Under the pieces are notes generated by a model. That model made no database searches. It was given only the letters and a program-made list of their open reading frames with translations, and was not told where the DNA came from. DNA of 64,000 nt, from assembly GCA_050516505.1 (NCBI GenBank), contig CP191518.1, positions 1,178,001 to 1,242,000 of the forward strand. The letters run 5' to 3'. Shown piece by piece: positions 43,918-51,953 of this stretch. Position numbers and translations under genes: made by a program. The first letter of the stretch is position 1; every line of letters begins with the position of its first letter. Origin of the DNA: Scandinavium ludwigii_A (lineage in GTDB: Bacteria; Pseudomonadota; Gammaproteobacteria; Enterobacterales; Enterobacteriaceae).

Positions 43918-44829
43918 GTGAATACATTAGAACAAACCATCGGCAACACACCATTAGTCAAACTCCAGCGCCTCACACCGGACAACGGCAGTGAAATCTG
44001 GGTCAAACTGGAAGGCAATAATCCGGCGGGGTCGGTGAAAGACCGTGCCGCGCTGTCGATGATTGTGCAGGCGGAAAAACGCGGCGAAATCAAACCTGGC
44101 GACGTGCTGATTGAAGCCACCAGTGGCAATACTGGCATTGCGCTGGCGATGATCGCCGCGCTGAAAGGGTATCGCATGAAGCTGCTGATGCCAGACAACA
44201 TGAGCCAGGAGCGGCGGGCTGCGATGCGCGCCTACGGGGCGGAGCTGATTCTGGTCAGCAAGGAGCAGGGCATGGAAGGCGCACGCGATTTAGCGCTGGA
44301 AATGGCCACCCGCGGCGAAGGCAAATTACTCGACCAGTTTAATAATCCGGATAACCCCTTCGCGCATTACACCACCACCGGGCCGGAAATCTGGCTGCAA
44401 ACAGAGCAGCGGATGACACATTTCGTGTCCAGCATGGGCACGACCGGCACCATTACCGGCGTGTCGCGTTTTCTGCGCGAGCAAGATAAAAGCGTGACCA
44501 TTGTGGGTCTACAGCCAGAAGAGGGCAGCAGTATTCCGGGCATTCGCCGCTGGCCTGCGGAGTATATGCCGGGCATTTTTAATGCCTCTTTGGTGGATGA
44601 GGTCATGGATATTCATCAGCGTGATGCGGAAAATACCATGCGTGAACTGGCGGTGCGGGAAGGTATTTTCTGCGGCGTGAGTTCCGGTGGCGCGGTTGCC
44701 GGTGCGCTGCGGGTGGCGAAGGCCAATCCGGGCGCGGTGGTAGTGGCGATTATCTGCGATCGCGGCGATCGGTATTTATCGACCGGCGTGTTTGGCGAAG
44801 AGAGTTACAGTCAGGGGGCGGGGATTTAA
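43918..44829 (+). CDS. cysM: Cysteine synthase B (CysM)
   Basis: 303 residues, the E. coli CysM length. A PLP enzyme: Lys41 in NPAGSVKDRAALSM; SGNTG (at TSGNTGIALA) binds the O-acetylserine carboxylate. CysM makes cysteine from O-acetylserine with sulfide and S-sulfocysteine with thiosulfate, so it works with the thiosulfate importer CysPUWA. It starts at GTG, as E. coli cysM does. pdxK begins 5 bp after its stop. Because a terminator lies 22 bp upstream, a promoter would have to be within the end of the rhamnosidase gene or the terminator itself, or the gene depends on read-through. Confidence 0.95.
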   Translation: MNTLEQTIGNTPLVKLQRLTPDNGSEIWVKLEGNNPAGSVKDRAALSMIVQAEKRGEIKPGDVLIEATSGNTGIALAMIAALKGYRMKLLMPDNMSQERRAAMRAYGAELILVSKEQGMEGARDLALEMATRGEGKLLDQFNNPDNPFAHYTTTGPEIWLQTEQRMTHFVSSMGTTGTITGVSRFLREQDKSVTIVGLQPEEGSSIPGIRRWPAEYMPGIFNASLVDEVMDIHQRDAENTMRELAVREGIFCGVSSGGAVAGALRVAKANPGAVVVAIICDRGDRYLSTGVFGEESYSQGAGI

Positions 44830-44834
44830 CGGTC

Positions 44835-45671
44835 ATGGACATGATTCTATTCCGGGATAAAACCCGGGCGCAGCAGGCCGATATTGTGGCCGTGCAGTCT
44901 CAGGTTGTGTACGGCAGCGTGGGTAACAGCGTGGCGGTACCGAATATCAAACAGCATCATCTGAACGTGTTGGCGGTGCCAACGGTGCTGTTCAGCAATA
45001 CGCCGCATTACGATACGTTTTACGGGGGCGTTATCCCTGATGAGTGGTTCAGCGGTTATTTGCGCGCACTCGAAGAGCGGGATGCTTTGCGTGAACTGAA
45101 AGCGGTGTCCACCGGCTACATGGGCAGCGCCAGCCAGATTGCGATTCTGGCCCAATGGCTGAAAGCGATGCGCGAAAAGCATCCGCAGATGATGATTCTG
45201 GTGGACCCGGTGATCGGCGATACCGACAGCGGCGTGTACGTGAAGCCAGAAATCCCGGCGGCGTACTGCGAGCATTTACTGCCGCTGGCGCAGGGCATTA
45301 CGCCCAACGTGTTCGAGCTTGGCGTACTGAGCGGAAAACCGTGCGAGACCCTGGACGAGGCGATCGCTGCAGCAAAAAGCTTGCTGTCAGAGACACTGAA
45401 ATGGGTGGCGATTACCAGCGCGCCGGTTGCGGACGATAGCGACATTCATGTGGTGTTGGTGACGGCAGAAAGCGTGGATATCAGCAGTTGGCCCCGCGTG
45501 GCGACCGATTTGAAAGGCACGGGCGATTTGTTCTGCTCGGAGTTAATCAGTGCGATAGTGCAGGGGAAAACGTTGCAGGACGCCGTGCATTTAGCGGGCA
45601 GTCGTGTGGTTGAGGTGATGGCGTACACCCTCGAGAAAGGCTATGACGAGCTGATTCTGCCACCGCGATAA
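44835..45671 (+). CDS. pdxK: Pyridoxine/pyridoxal/pyridoxamine kinase
   Basis: 278 residues (E. coli PdxK 283). A ribokinase-family enzyme of the vitamin B6 salvage path. Family blocks: VAVQSQVVYGSVGNSVAVP near residue 19, MILVDPVIGDTDSGVYV near 118 and the catalytic-loop region DLKGTGDLFCSEL near 223 with the anion-hole GTGD. It follows cysM by 5 bp and is convergent with crr. Both partners of the pair use PLP chemistry, which may be coincidence. Confidence 0.94.
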   Translation: MDMILFRDKTRAQQADIVAVQSQVVYGSVGNSVAVPNIKQHHLNVLAVPTVLFSNTPHYDTFYGGVIPDEWFSGYLRALEERDALRELKAVSTGYMGSASQIAILAQWLKAMREKHPQMMILVDPVIGDTDSGVYVKPEIPAAYCEHLLPLAQGITPNVFELGVLSGKPCETLDEAIAAAKSLLSETLKWVAITSAPVADDSDIHVVLVTAESVDISSWPRVATDLKGTGDLFCSELISAIVQGKTLQDAVHLAGSRVVEVMAYTLEKGYDELILPPR

Positions 45672-45688
45672 TCCTGAATGACAGAAAC

Positions 45689-45716
45689 AAAAATGGCGCC
45701 CGAAGGCGCCATTTTT
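45689..45716. terminator. Bidirectional terminator between pdxK and crr
   Basis: AAAAATGGCGCC and GGCGCCATTTTT flank CGAA; symmetric runs serve pdxK on the plus strand and crr on the minus strand. Confidence 0.88.
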
Positions 45717-45734
45717 CTATCCATGCGGCATCAA

Positions 45735-46244
45735 TTATTTTTTGATGCGGATAACCGGAGTTTCACCCACGGTCACGCTACCGGACAGTTTGATAAGCTC
45801 TTTGATCTCGTCCATGTTGGAGATAACAACCGGAGTCAGGGTAGACTTGGCTTTCTCTTCCAGCAGTGCCAGATCGAACTCGATAACCGGATCGCCAACT
45901 TTGACACGCTGGCCTTCTTCCGCGATACGTTTGAAACCTTCGCCTTTCAGTTCAACGGTATCGATACCGAAGTGAACGAACAGCTCAATGCCACTGTCGG
46001 ACTCGATAGAGAACGCGTGGTTGGTTTCAAAGATTTTACCGATAGTACCATCAACCGGCGCAACCATTTTGTTGCCGGTCGGTTTGATAGCAATGCCATC
46101 GCCCACGATTTTCTCAGCAAAAACAACATCCGGTACGTCTTCGATGTTGACGATCTCGCCAGAGAGCGGGGCAACAATCTCAATAGTTCCGGTGTCTTTC
46201 TTATCATCAGAAACCAGAGATTTCAGTTTATCGAACAAACCCAT
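45735..46244 (-). CDS. crr: PTS glucose-specific enzyme IIA
   Basis: 169 residues, identical in length to E. coli EIIA-Glc. The phosphorylation site His91 (Met counted) lies in ELFVHFGIDTV and His76 in FETNHAFSI. It takes phosphate from HPr, passes it to glucose EIIB, and controls adenylate cyclase and inducer exclusion. Forty bases after ptsI on the same strand, completing ptsH-ptsI-crr. Confidence 0.97.
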   Translation of the reverse strand: MGLFDKLKSLVSDDKKDTGTIEIVAPLSGEIVNIEDVPDVVFAEKIVGDGIAIKPTGNKMVAPVDGTIGKIFETNHAFSIESDSGIELFVHFGIDTVELKGEGFKRIAEEGQRVKVGDPVIEFDLALLEEKAKSTLTPVVISNMDEIKELIKLSGSVTVGETPVIRIKK

Positions 46245-46284
46245 GATCTTCTCCTAAGCAGTAATTTGGGCCGCATCTCGTGGA

Positions 46285-48012
46285 TTAGCAGATTGTTTTT
46301 TCTTCAATGAACTTGTTAACCAGCGTCATTAACTCGTCCGTTGTCGGTTGAGCAAGAGCCTGCTCTGCTAAAACCTTCGCATCTTCGAAGTTCGTGTTAC
46401 GGATAATCTTCTTAATGCGCGGGATGGAAATGGCGCTCATAGAGAATTCGTCCAGACCCATACCCAGCAACAGAAGTGTAGCACGTTCATCGCCTGCAAG
46501 CTCACCACACATACCAGTCCACTTGCCTTCAGCATGAGAAGCATCAATAACTTGCTTAATAAGCGTCAGTACAGAAGGAGACATTGGCTGGTAGAGATGC
46601 GAAATCATATCATTACCACGGTCAACCGCCAGGGTGTACTGTGTTAAATCATTGGTTCCGATACTAAAGAAGTCAACTTCTTTGGCCAGATGACGGGCAA
46701 TGGTCGCTGCCGCTGGTGTTTCCACCATCACGCCAACTTCGATTGTTTCGTCAAATGCCTTACCTTCGTCACGCAGTTCCTGTTTGAAGATTTCGATCTC
46801 TTTTTTCAGTGCACGCACTTCTTCAACAGAGATGATCATTGGGAACATGATGCGCAGTTTACCGAAAGCGGAAGCACGCAGGATGGCACGAACCTGGTCA
46901 CGCAGGATCTCTTTACGATCCATAGCGATACGGATTGCACGCCAGCCCAGGAACGGGTTCTCTTCTTTCGGGAAGTTCATGTACGGCAGCTCTTTGTCGC
47001 CACCGATGTCCATGGTACGGACGATGACCGCCTGAGAGCCACAGGCTTCAGCAACGGCTTTGTACGCAGCGAACTGTTCTTCTTCAGTTGGCAGCGAGTC
47101 ACGGTCCATGAACAGGAATTCTGTACGATACAGGCCGACACCTTCAGCGCCATTGCGCTCTGCACCGTCGACATCACGAACGGTACCGATGTTGGCACAG
47201 ACTTCAACCTGGTGGCCATCGAGAGTGATTGCTGGCAGGTCTTTCAGTTTTGCCAGTTCCGCTTTCTCTTCAGCAACCTGAGTCTGAATCTTACGCAGCG
47301 CTTCGATCTCGTCGTTAGTCGGGTTAACGTAAACTTTGTTGTTAACCGCATCGAGGATCAGATAGTCGCCGGTTTTCACGTCAGTAGTGACGCTGCCGGT
47401 GCCCACAATCGCTGGCAGTTCAAGGGAACGCGCCATGATAGAGGTGTGGGAAGTACGGCCACCGATATCGGTGATGAAACCCAGCACCTTGTTCAGGTTC
47501 AGCTGTGCGGTTTCAGAAGGCGTCAGATCTTTCGCGACCAGGATAACTTCGTCCTGAATAGCGCTCAAATCGATGATTGCCAGACCGAGGATGTTGCGCA
47601 TCAGGCGCTTACCGATGTCACGTACGTCAGCCGCACGTTCTTTCAGGTATTCATCATCGAGCTCTTCCAGAGCAGTCGCCTGACCTTCGATAATCTCATG
47701 CGCTGCTGCATCAGCAGTCATGTGCTTATCTTTAATCAGGGCTATGATTTCCTGCTCCAGCTCCTCATCTTCCAGCAACATAATGTGGCCTTCGAAGATA
47801 GCTTCTTTTTCTTCGCCGAACGTTTCGCCAGCCTTCGTTTTAATCGCTTCCAGCTGCGCGGACGCCTTAGCGCGACCACTCAGAAAGCGTTCAACTTCCT
47901 GGTCGACGCTATCGGCAGAAATTTTCTTCCGGTCGATGACAATTTCATCTTCTTTCAACAACAGTGCTTTGCCGAAAGCGATACCCGGGGATGCTAAAAT
48001 GCCTGAAATCAT
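46285..48012 (-). CDS. ptsI: PTS enzyme I
   Basis: 575 residues, the E. coli length. The active-site His189 is in GGRTSHTSIMA; the C-terminal domain holds the PEP/Mg site (for example FLFMDRDSLPTEEEQF and VGVMVETPAAATIA). It phosphorylates itself with PEP and passes the phosphate to HPr. Ends with KFIEEKTIC. Middle gene of ptsH-ptsI-crr. Confidence 0.98.
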   Translation of the reverse strand: MISGILASPGIAFGKALLLKEDEIVIDRKKISADSVDQEVERFLSGRAKASAQLEAIKTKAGETFGEEKEAIFEGHIMLLEDEELEQEIIALIKDKHMTADAAAHEIIEGQATALEELDDEYLKERAADVRDIGKRLMRNILGLAIIDLSAIQDEVILVAKDLTPSETAQLNLNKVLGFITDIGGRTSHTSIMARSLELPAIVGTGSVTTDVKTGDYLILDAVNNKVYVNPTNDEIEALRKIQTQVAEEKAELAKLKDLPAITLDGHQVEVCANIGTVRDVDGAERNGAEGVGLYRTEFLFMDRDSLPTEEEQFAAYKAVAEACGSQAVIVRTMDIGGDKELPYMNFPKEENPFLGWRAIRIAMDRKEILRDQVRAILRASAFGKLRIMFPMIISVEEVRALKKEIEIFKQELRDEGKAFDETIEVGVMVETPAAATIARHLAKEVDFFSIGTNDLTQYTLAVDRGNDMISHLYQPMSPSVLTLIKQVIDASHAEGKWTGMCGELAGDERATLLLLGMGLDEFSMSAISIPRIKKIIRNTNFEDAKVLAEQALAQPTTDELMTLVNKFIEEKTIC

Positions 48013-48056
48013 AACCCTACCTTACTTGTGACTGATTTTAAAAAGAACTCTTGAAC

Positions 48057-48314
48057 TTACTCGAGTTCAGCCATCAGCTTAACTAAATGCTCAACTGCTT
48101 TCTGCTCGTCTTCGCCTTCTGCAGAGAGGGTCACAACGGTGCCCTGGGTCAGACCCAAAGTCTGCAGTTTGAACAGGCTCTTAGCGCTAGCGCTTTTGCC
48201 GTTGGAGGTCACGGTGATCTCAGAAGCGAAGCCTTTAGCTTCTTTAACAAACTGAGCGGCAGGGCGAGTGTGCAGACCGTTCGGAGCGGTAATGGTAACT
48301 TCTTGCTGGAACAT
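48057..48314 (-). CDS. ptsH: Phosphocarrier protein HPr
   Basis: 85 residues, the E. coli length. His15 in APNGLHTRPAAQF is the phosphate carrier and Ser46 in SASAKSLFKLQTL is the regulatory position in Gram-positive HPr. It passes phosphate from enzyme I to all EIIA proteins. First gene of ptsH-ptsI-crr; ptsI starts 44 bp downstream. Confidence 0.98.
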   Translation of the reverse strand: MFQQEVTITAPNGLHTRPAAQFVKEAKGFASEITVTSNGKSASAKSLFKLQTLGLTQGTVVTLSAEGEDEQKAVEHLVKLMAELE

Positions 48315-48643
48315 TATATTTCCCCAACTTATAGGTTTAGTGTTGTGGAACTAAAGTCTAGCCTGGCGGCTACACTTTAGCCTGTATAGATTAGCGCCGG
48401 CGGATACGAAAGCGAGACAGAAGGTCTGACGCGATCCTGGCAGGCACTTCTGGCCGGTGACGTTTAGCTCGTCATTAAACATTATGCCGCGAAAGCAAGA
48501 TTTGAACCAAATCATAAAATCGATTCAGCAGGCGGAAATCCTGAATTGAATAATTTCGCGCATCAAAATAAATGTGATGGTTAAATACCAGACCCGACGG
48601 GGGGAAGCAATGCCGGGCGGACCAAAAGTTTGACCTGCACCAC
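48315..48643 (-). promoter_or_regulatory. ptsH upstream region with probable CRP site
   Basis: The ptsH-cysK gap (48315-48693) holds the pts promoters. Read on the minus strand, TGATTTGGTTCAAATCT (48514-48498) is a CRP-like site with AT-rich flanks, closely like the CRP site of the E. coli pts P0 promoter as I remember it. I saw no further gene in this 379-bp gap; the end near cysK is the terminator. Confidence 0.6.
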
Positions 48644-48671
48644 AAAAAAGCACCCAGTCGGGTGCTTTTTT
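48644..48671 (-). terminator. Terminator of cysK
   Basis: AAAAAAGCACCC and GGGTGCTTTTTT flank AGTC, about 22 bases after the cysK stop on the minus strand. Confidence 0.88.
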
Positions 48672-48693
48672 CGTCAAATTTTTACATTTGGCA

Positions 48694-49665
48694 TTACTGT
48701 TGCAATTCTTTTTCCGTGAAGAGATCTGCAAACAATGCGGTACTTAAATAGCGCTCACCTGAAGACGGAAGGATAACCACAATATTCTTATTGGTAAAGG
48801 ATTCATCTTCCTGCAATTTCAGCGCTGCAGCGACTGCTGCGCCTGAAGAGATGCCTGCCAGAATGCCTTCTTCTTCCATCAGACGACGTGCGGTAGAGAT
48901 AGCTTCTTCGTTGGTGATGGTGACGACACGGTCGATAAGTTTCAGGTCAAGGTTGCCCGGAATAAAGCCCGCGCCGATACCCTGAATTTTGTGCGGACCA
49001 GGTTTGATCTCTTCGCCCGCCAGCGCCTGGGTGATCACCGGTGAATCGGTCGGTTCAACCGCGACGCTAATCAAGTCGGTTTTGCCTTTGGTGCCCTTGA
49101 TGTAGCGCGTTACGCCTGTCAAGGTGCCGCCAGTCCCCACGCCCGAGATAAAGACATCGACCTGACCGTCGGTGTCTTCCCAGATTTCTGGGCCGGTTGT
49201 TTTCTCGTGGATTTCAGGGTTAGCCGGGTTGCTGAATTGCTGCAGCAACAGGAATTTTTCAGGGTTGTCCGCCACAATCTCTTCGGCTTTCTGAATGGCA
49301 CCTTTCATGCCTTTCGCGCCTTCGGTCAGAACCAGATTTGCGCCCAGTGCTTTCAGCAGTTTACGGCGTTCTACGCTCATGGTTTCTGGCATGGTCAGCG
49401 TCAGCTTGTAGCCACGCGCTGCGGCAACGTAAGCGAGCGCAATCCCGGTATTGCCGCTGGTCGGTTCAACCAGTTCGATACCCGGCTTCAGTACGCCGCG
49501 TTTTTCGGCATCCCAAATCATATTGGCCCCGATTCGGCATTTGACGCTGAAGCTTGGGTTGCGTGACTCCACCTTCGCGAGGATGCGTCCATTACCGATT
49601 CGGTTCAGTCGAACCAGCGGCGTATGACCGATTGTCAGCGAGTTATCTTCAAAAATCTTACTCAT
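48694..49665 (-). CDS. cysK: Cysteine synthase A (CysK)
   Basis: 323 residues, the E. coli length. PLP Lys42 is in NPSFSVKCRIGANM; TSGNTGIALAY binds the substrate carboxylate. It makes cysteine from O-acetylserine and sulfide and forms the cysteine synthase complex with CysE. A single-gene unit with its own terminator; CysB is expected to activate it. cysZ lies upstream on the same strand. Confidence 0.97.
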   Translation of the reverse strand: MSKIFEDNSLTIGHTPLVRLNRIGNGRILAKVESRNPSFSVKCRIGANMIWDAEKRGVLKPGIELVEPTSGNTGIALAYVAAARGYKLTLTMPETMSVERRKLLKALGANLVLTEGAKGMKGAIQKAEEIVADNPEKFLLLQQFSNPANPEIHEKTTGPEIWEDTDGQVDVFISGVGTGGTLTGVTRYIKGTKGKTDLISVAVEPTDSPVITQALAGEEIKPGPHKIQGIGAGFIPGNLDLKLIDRVVTITNEEAISTARRLMEEEGILAGISSGAAVAAALKLQEDESFTNKNIVVILPSSGERYLSTALFADLFTEKELQQ

Positions 49666-49735
49666 AGCCCGTCCTTAACTGTATGAAATTTGGGAACGAC
49701 ACCAGCATACGCGGATGGTCATGATGCGGAAGGAA

Positions 49736-49795
49736 AGTTTTCGTATATCGATATGCTGATGTGAAATAAAGGTTATCAGTATGGAATAAGGGAGG
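49736..49795 (-). promoter_or_regulatory. cysK promoter region with likely CysB site
   Basis: Read on the minus strand this block (CCTTATTCCATACTGATAAC, then TTTATTTCACATCAGCATATC) closely resembles the E. coli cysK promoter and CysB-binding region as I recall it. It lies 70-130 bp before the cysK start. Confidence 0.5.
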
Positions 49796-49836
49796 GCATA
49801 AGCCATCCCTTATTTACGTTTATATACAGATGACAA

Positions 49837-50592
49837 TCACTTCCAGACGGCGTGCTTGTCGCGATAGCAATCCACCCACATCGCGGTGGCCCCGCAAATG
49901 GCGACGGGCAGAATGACCAGATTCAGCACCGGGATCATCGTGAAAAGGCTGGTCAGCGCACCAAATTGCATATTGGTGACTTTGCGGGCGCGCAATGCTT
50001 CACGCATCGTTTTGAACGGCACTTTGTGGTTATCGAACGGATAATCGCAGTACTGAATCGCCATCATCCAGGCGCTGAACAGGAACCACAGCACCGGCGC
50101 GACGGTCTGGCCGATACCGGGTATGAAGTACAGCGCCAGCAGAATCAACGCCCGCGGTAAATACCATGCCAGTTTTTGCCATTCGCGCTTCATGATGCGC
50201 GGCACATCTTTCATTACGCCCAGCACACCGGTATCGGGCGGCGTGGCGCCCGTTAGCCGCGCTTCGAGCTGCTCAGCCAGCAGGCCGCTGAACGGGGCCG
50301 CAATCCAGTTGGCGAGGGTGGAGAAGAAGTAGCCAAAAACAAGCAGAACCGAAAGCACCACAATCGGCCACAGCAAATAGCTTAGCCACTGTAGCCAGTC
50401 AGGGACATGACCCATCAACGCCGGGATCCAGTTTCCAAGCTCGCTGAACAGCCACCAAAACGCGCCGCCCATCAGCACGATGTTCACCAGCAAAGGCAAA
50501 ATCACGAATCGGCGAATGCCCGGCAGGGTGATCAGTTTCCAGCCCTGTGAAAAGTAGTAAACCCCACTATGGGGTGCAGAGGTTGAAACCAT
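49837..50592 (-). CDS. cysZ: Sulfate transporter CysZ
   Basis: 251 residues (E. coli CysZ 253). It has hydrophobic helices near residues 28-50, 68-95, 145-170 and 205-230 and the family stretch FYFIPGIGQTVAPVLWF-like near residue 157 (ALYFIPGIGQTVAP). CysZ brings in sulfate at high affinity, feeding cysteine synthesis alongside CysPUWA. Divergent from zipA and upstream of cysK, as in E. coli. Confidence 0.94.
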   Translation of the reverse strand: MVSTSAPHSGVYYFSQGWKLITLPGIRRFVILPLLVNIVLMGGAFWWLFSELGNWIPALMGHVPDWLQWLSYLLWPIVVLSVLLVFGYFFSTLANWIAAPFSGLLAEQLEARLTGATPPDTGVLGVMKDVPRIMKREWQKLAWYLPRALILLALYFIPGIGQTVAPVLWFLFSAWMMAIQYCDYPFDNHKVPFKTMREALRARKVTNMQFGALTSLFTMIPVLNLVILPVAICGATAMWVDCYRDKHAVWK

Positions 50593-50822
50593 GGTCAGGT
50601 GATACTCCTTTTAGAAAAGTCCTGGTCATTGCGCGTCTATATTATCGGCTTGGCAGACGATATCCAGTTCGGAAATGGTCGAAAAAACAGCAAAAAGCAC
50701 GATTTGGTTCATCTTTATGCTCCGAATTCCTGGTACACACTTGCACTTGACGTAATGGGCAAATACTCTTAGTGAGTAAATGTTTGCCGTGGTGGCAAGG
50801 TGTTAGAACAACAGAGAATATA

Positions 50823-51884
50823 ATGATGCAGGATTTGCGTCTGATATTAATCATTGTTGGCGCGATCGCCATAATTGCATTGCTGGTTCACGGTTTCTGG
50901 ACCAGTCGCAAAGAACGTTCTTCGATGTTCCGCGATCGCCCAATGAAACGCATGAAATCGCGTAACGACGACGAGTCGGATGACGACGGCTTCGATGACG
51001 AGGTTGAAGGCGTAGGTGAAGTTCGTGTTCACCGGGTGAACCCTGCCCAAAACGTACCCGCGGGTGAGCAAGACGCTAACCGCCTGGCACCGCAGCATCA
51101 GTACCAGCCGCCTTACGAGCGACAGGTACCGCAGCAGCCCGTTCGCCAGGAAGAGCCGGTACGTCAGCCACCTCAGCCGCAGCAACCGTCTGTGCGTCAG
51201 CAGCTGCCGGTTCATCAGGCCCCGGAACAGCATCAGCCTGTTCAGCAGCCTGTTGTTCCACAGCAGCCTGTTTCACAACAGGCGATTGTGCCTCAGTATC
51301 AGCAGCCGGTGCAGCCTCAGGCTCCACAGCAGCCTGACGTGCAGCCGCATGCCCATCAGCCTGCGCCGTTCGAGCAGCCTGTAGTACAACAGCCAGTGGC
51401 TCAGCCTCAGCCTCAGCCTGTTGTAGAACCGCAGCCAGAGCCGCAGCCGGTGAAACAGGAGCGCAAAGAGACAGTCGTCGTCCTGAGCGTTGCTGCCCAT
51501 CAGGGTTCGCATATCAATGGCGAACTGCTGCGTAACAGCGTTGAGCAGACCGGTTTCGTCTTCGGCGATATGAATATTTATCATCGCCATCTGAATCCTG
51601 GCGGCGGTGGCCCGGCGCTGTTCAGCCTCGCGAACATGGTGAAGCCGGGGACTTTTGATCCGGAAAACATGGCTGACATGCAAACGCCTGGCGTGACCAT
51701 CTTCATGCAGGTGCCGGCTTACGGCGACGAGCTGCAAAACTTCAAGCTGATGCTGCAATCTGCGCAGTACATTGCGGATGAAGTCGGTGGTGTGGTGCTG
51801 GACGATCAGCGCCGGATGATCACCCCGCAGAAGGTGCGTGAGTATCAGGATCGTATCCGCGAAGTGAAAGACGCCAACGCATAA
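50823..51884 (+). CDS. zipA: Cell division protein ZipA
   Basis: 353 residues (E. coli 328). An N-terminal membrane helix (LRLILIIVGAIAIIALLVHGFW, about 5-26) anchors it, followed by a charged stretch, then a long Pro/Gln-rich linker (about 95-205, many QQP and QPV repeats) and the C-terminal FtsZ-binding domain (about 215-350, including GDMNIYHRHLNPGGGGPALF). It ties FtsZ to the membrane in the early divisome. ATG 50823 (MMQDLRL) is the E. coli start; the TTG at 50772 is rejected. The linker is longer than in K-12. A terminator follows before ligA. Confidence 0.95.
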   Translation: MMQDLRLILIIVGAIAIIALLVHGFWTSRKERSSMFRDRPMKRMKSRNDDESDDDGFDDEVEGVGEVRVHRVNPAQNVPAGEQDANRLAPQHQYQPPYERQVPQQPVRQEEPVRQPPQPQQPSVRQQLPVHQAPEQHQPVQQPVVPQQPVSQQAIVPQYQQPVQPQAPQQPDVQPHAHQPAPFEQPVVQQPVAQPQPQPVVEPQPEPQPVKQERKETVVVLSVAAHQGSHINGELLRNSVEQTGFVFGDMNIYHRHLNPGGGGPALFSLANMVKPGTFDPENMADMQTPGVTIFMQVPAYGDELQNFKLMLQSAQYIADEVGGVVLDDQRRMITPQKVREYQDRIREVKDANA

Positions 51885-51911
51885 ACGCCCGGCGTATCAC
51901 ACCCCTTCCTG

Positions 51912-51936
51912 AACCCCCGCCTGTCGGGGGTTTTTT
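51912..51936 (+). terminator. Terminator between zipA and ligA
   Basis: AACCCCCG and CGGGGGTTTTTT form a stem about 27 bases after the zipA stop and before the ligA start. Confidence 0.82.
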
Positions 51937-51953
51937 ATCATTGATGGTGGGAT

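Noticed and set aside
42759..44201. A 480-codon open frame on the minus strand opposite the rhamnosidase and cysM genes.
   Set aside because: It is antisense to two clear genes, resembles no family and has no ribosome-binding site. GC-rich codon use on the other strand explains it.
46690..47997. A 435-codon open frame on the plus strand opposite ptsI.
   Set aside because: It mirrors a strongly conserved gene and has an odd Phe/Cys-rich composition typical of antisense translation.
51100..51440. A CRISPR-like or tandem repeat array in the repetitive part of zipA.
   Set aside because: The repeats are short, degenerate codons for Gln and Pro within a normal reading frame, without regular spacers.
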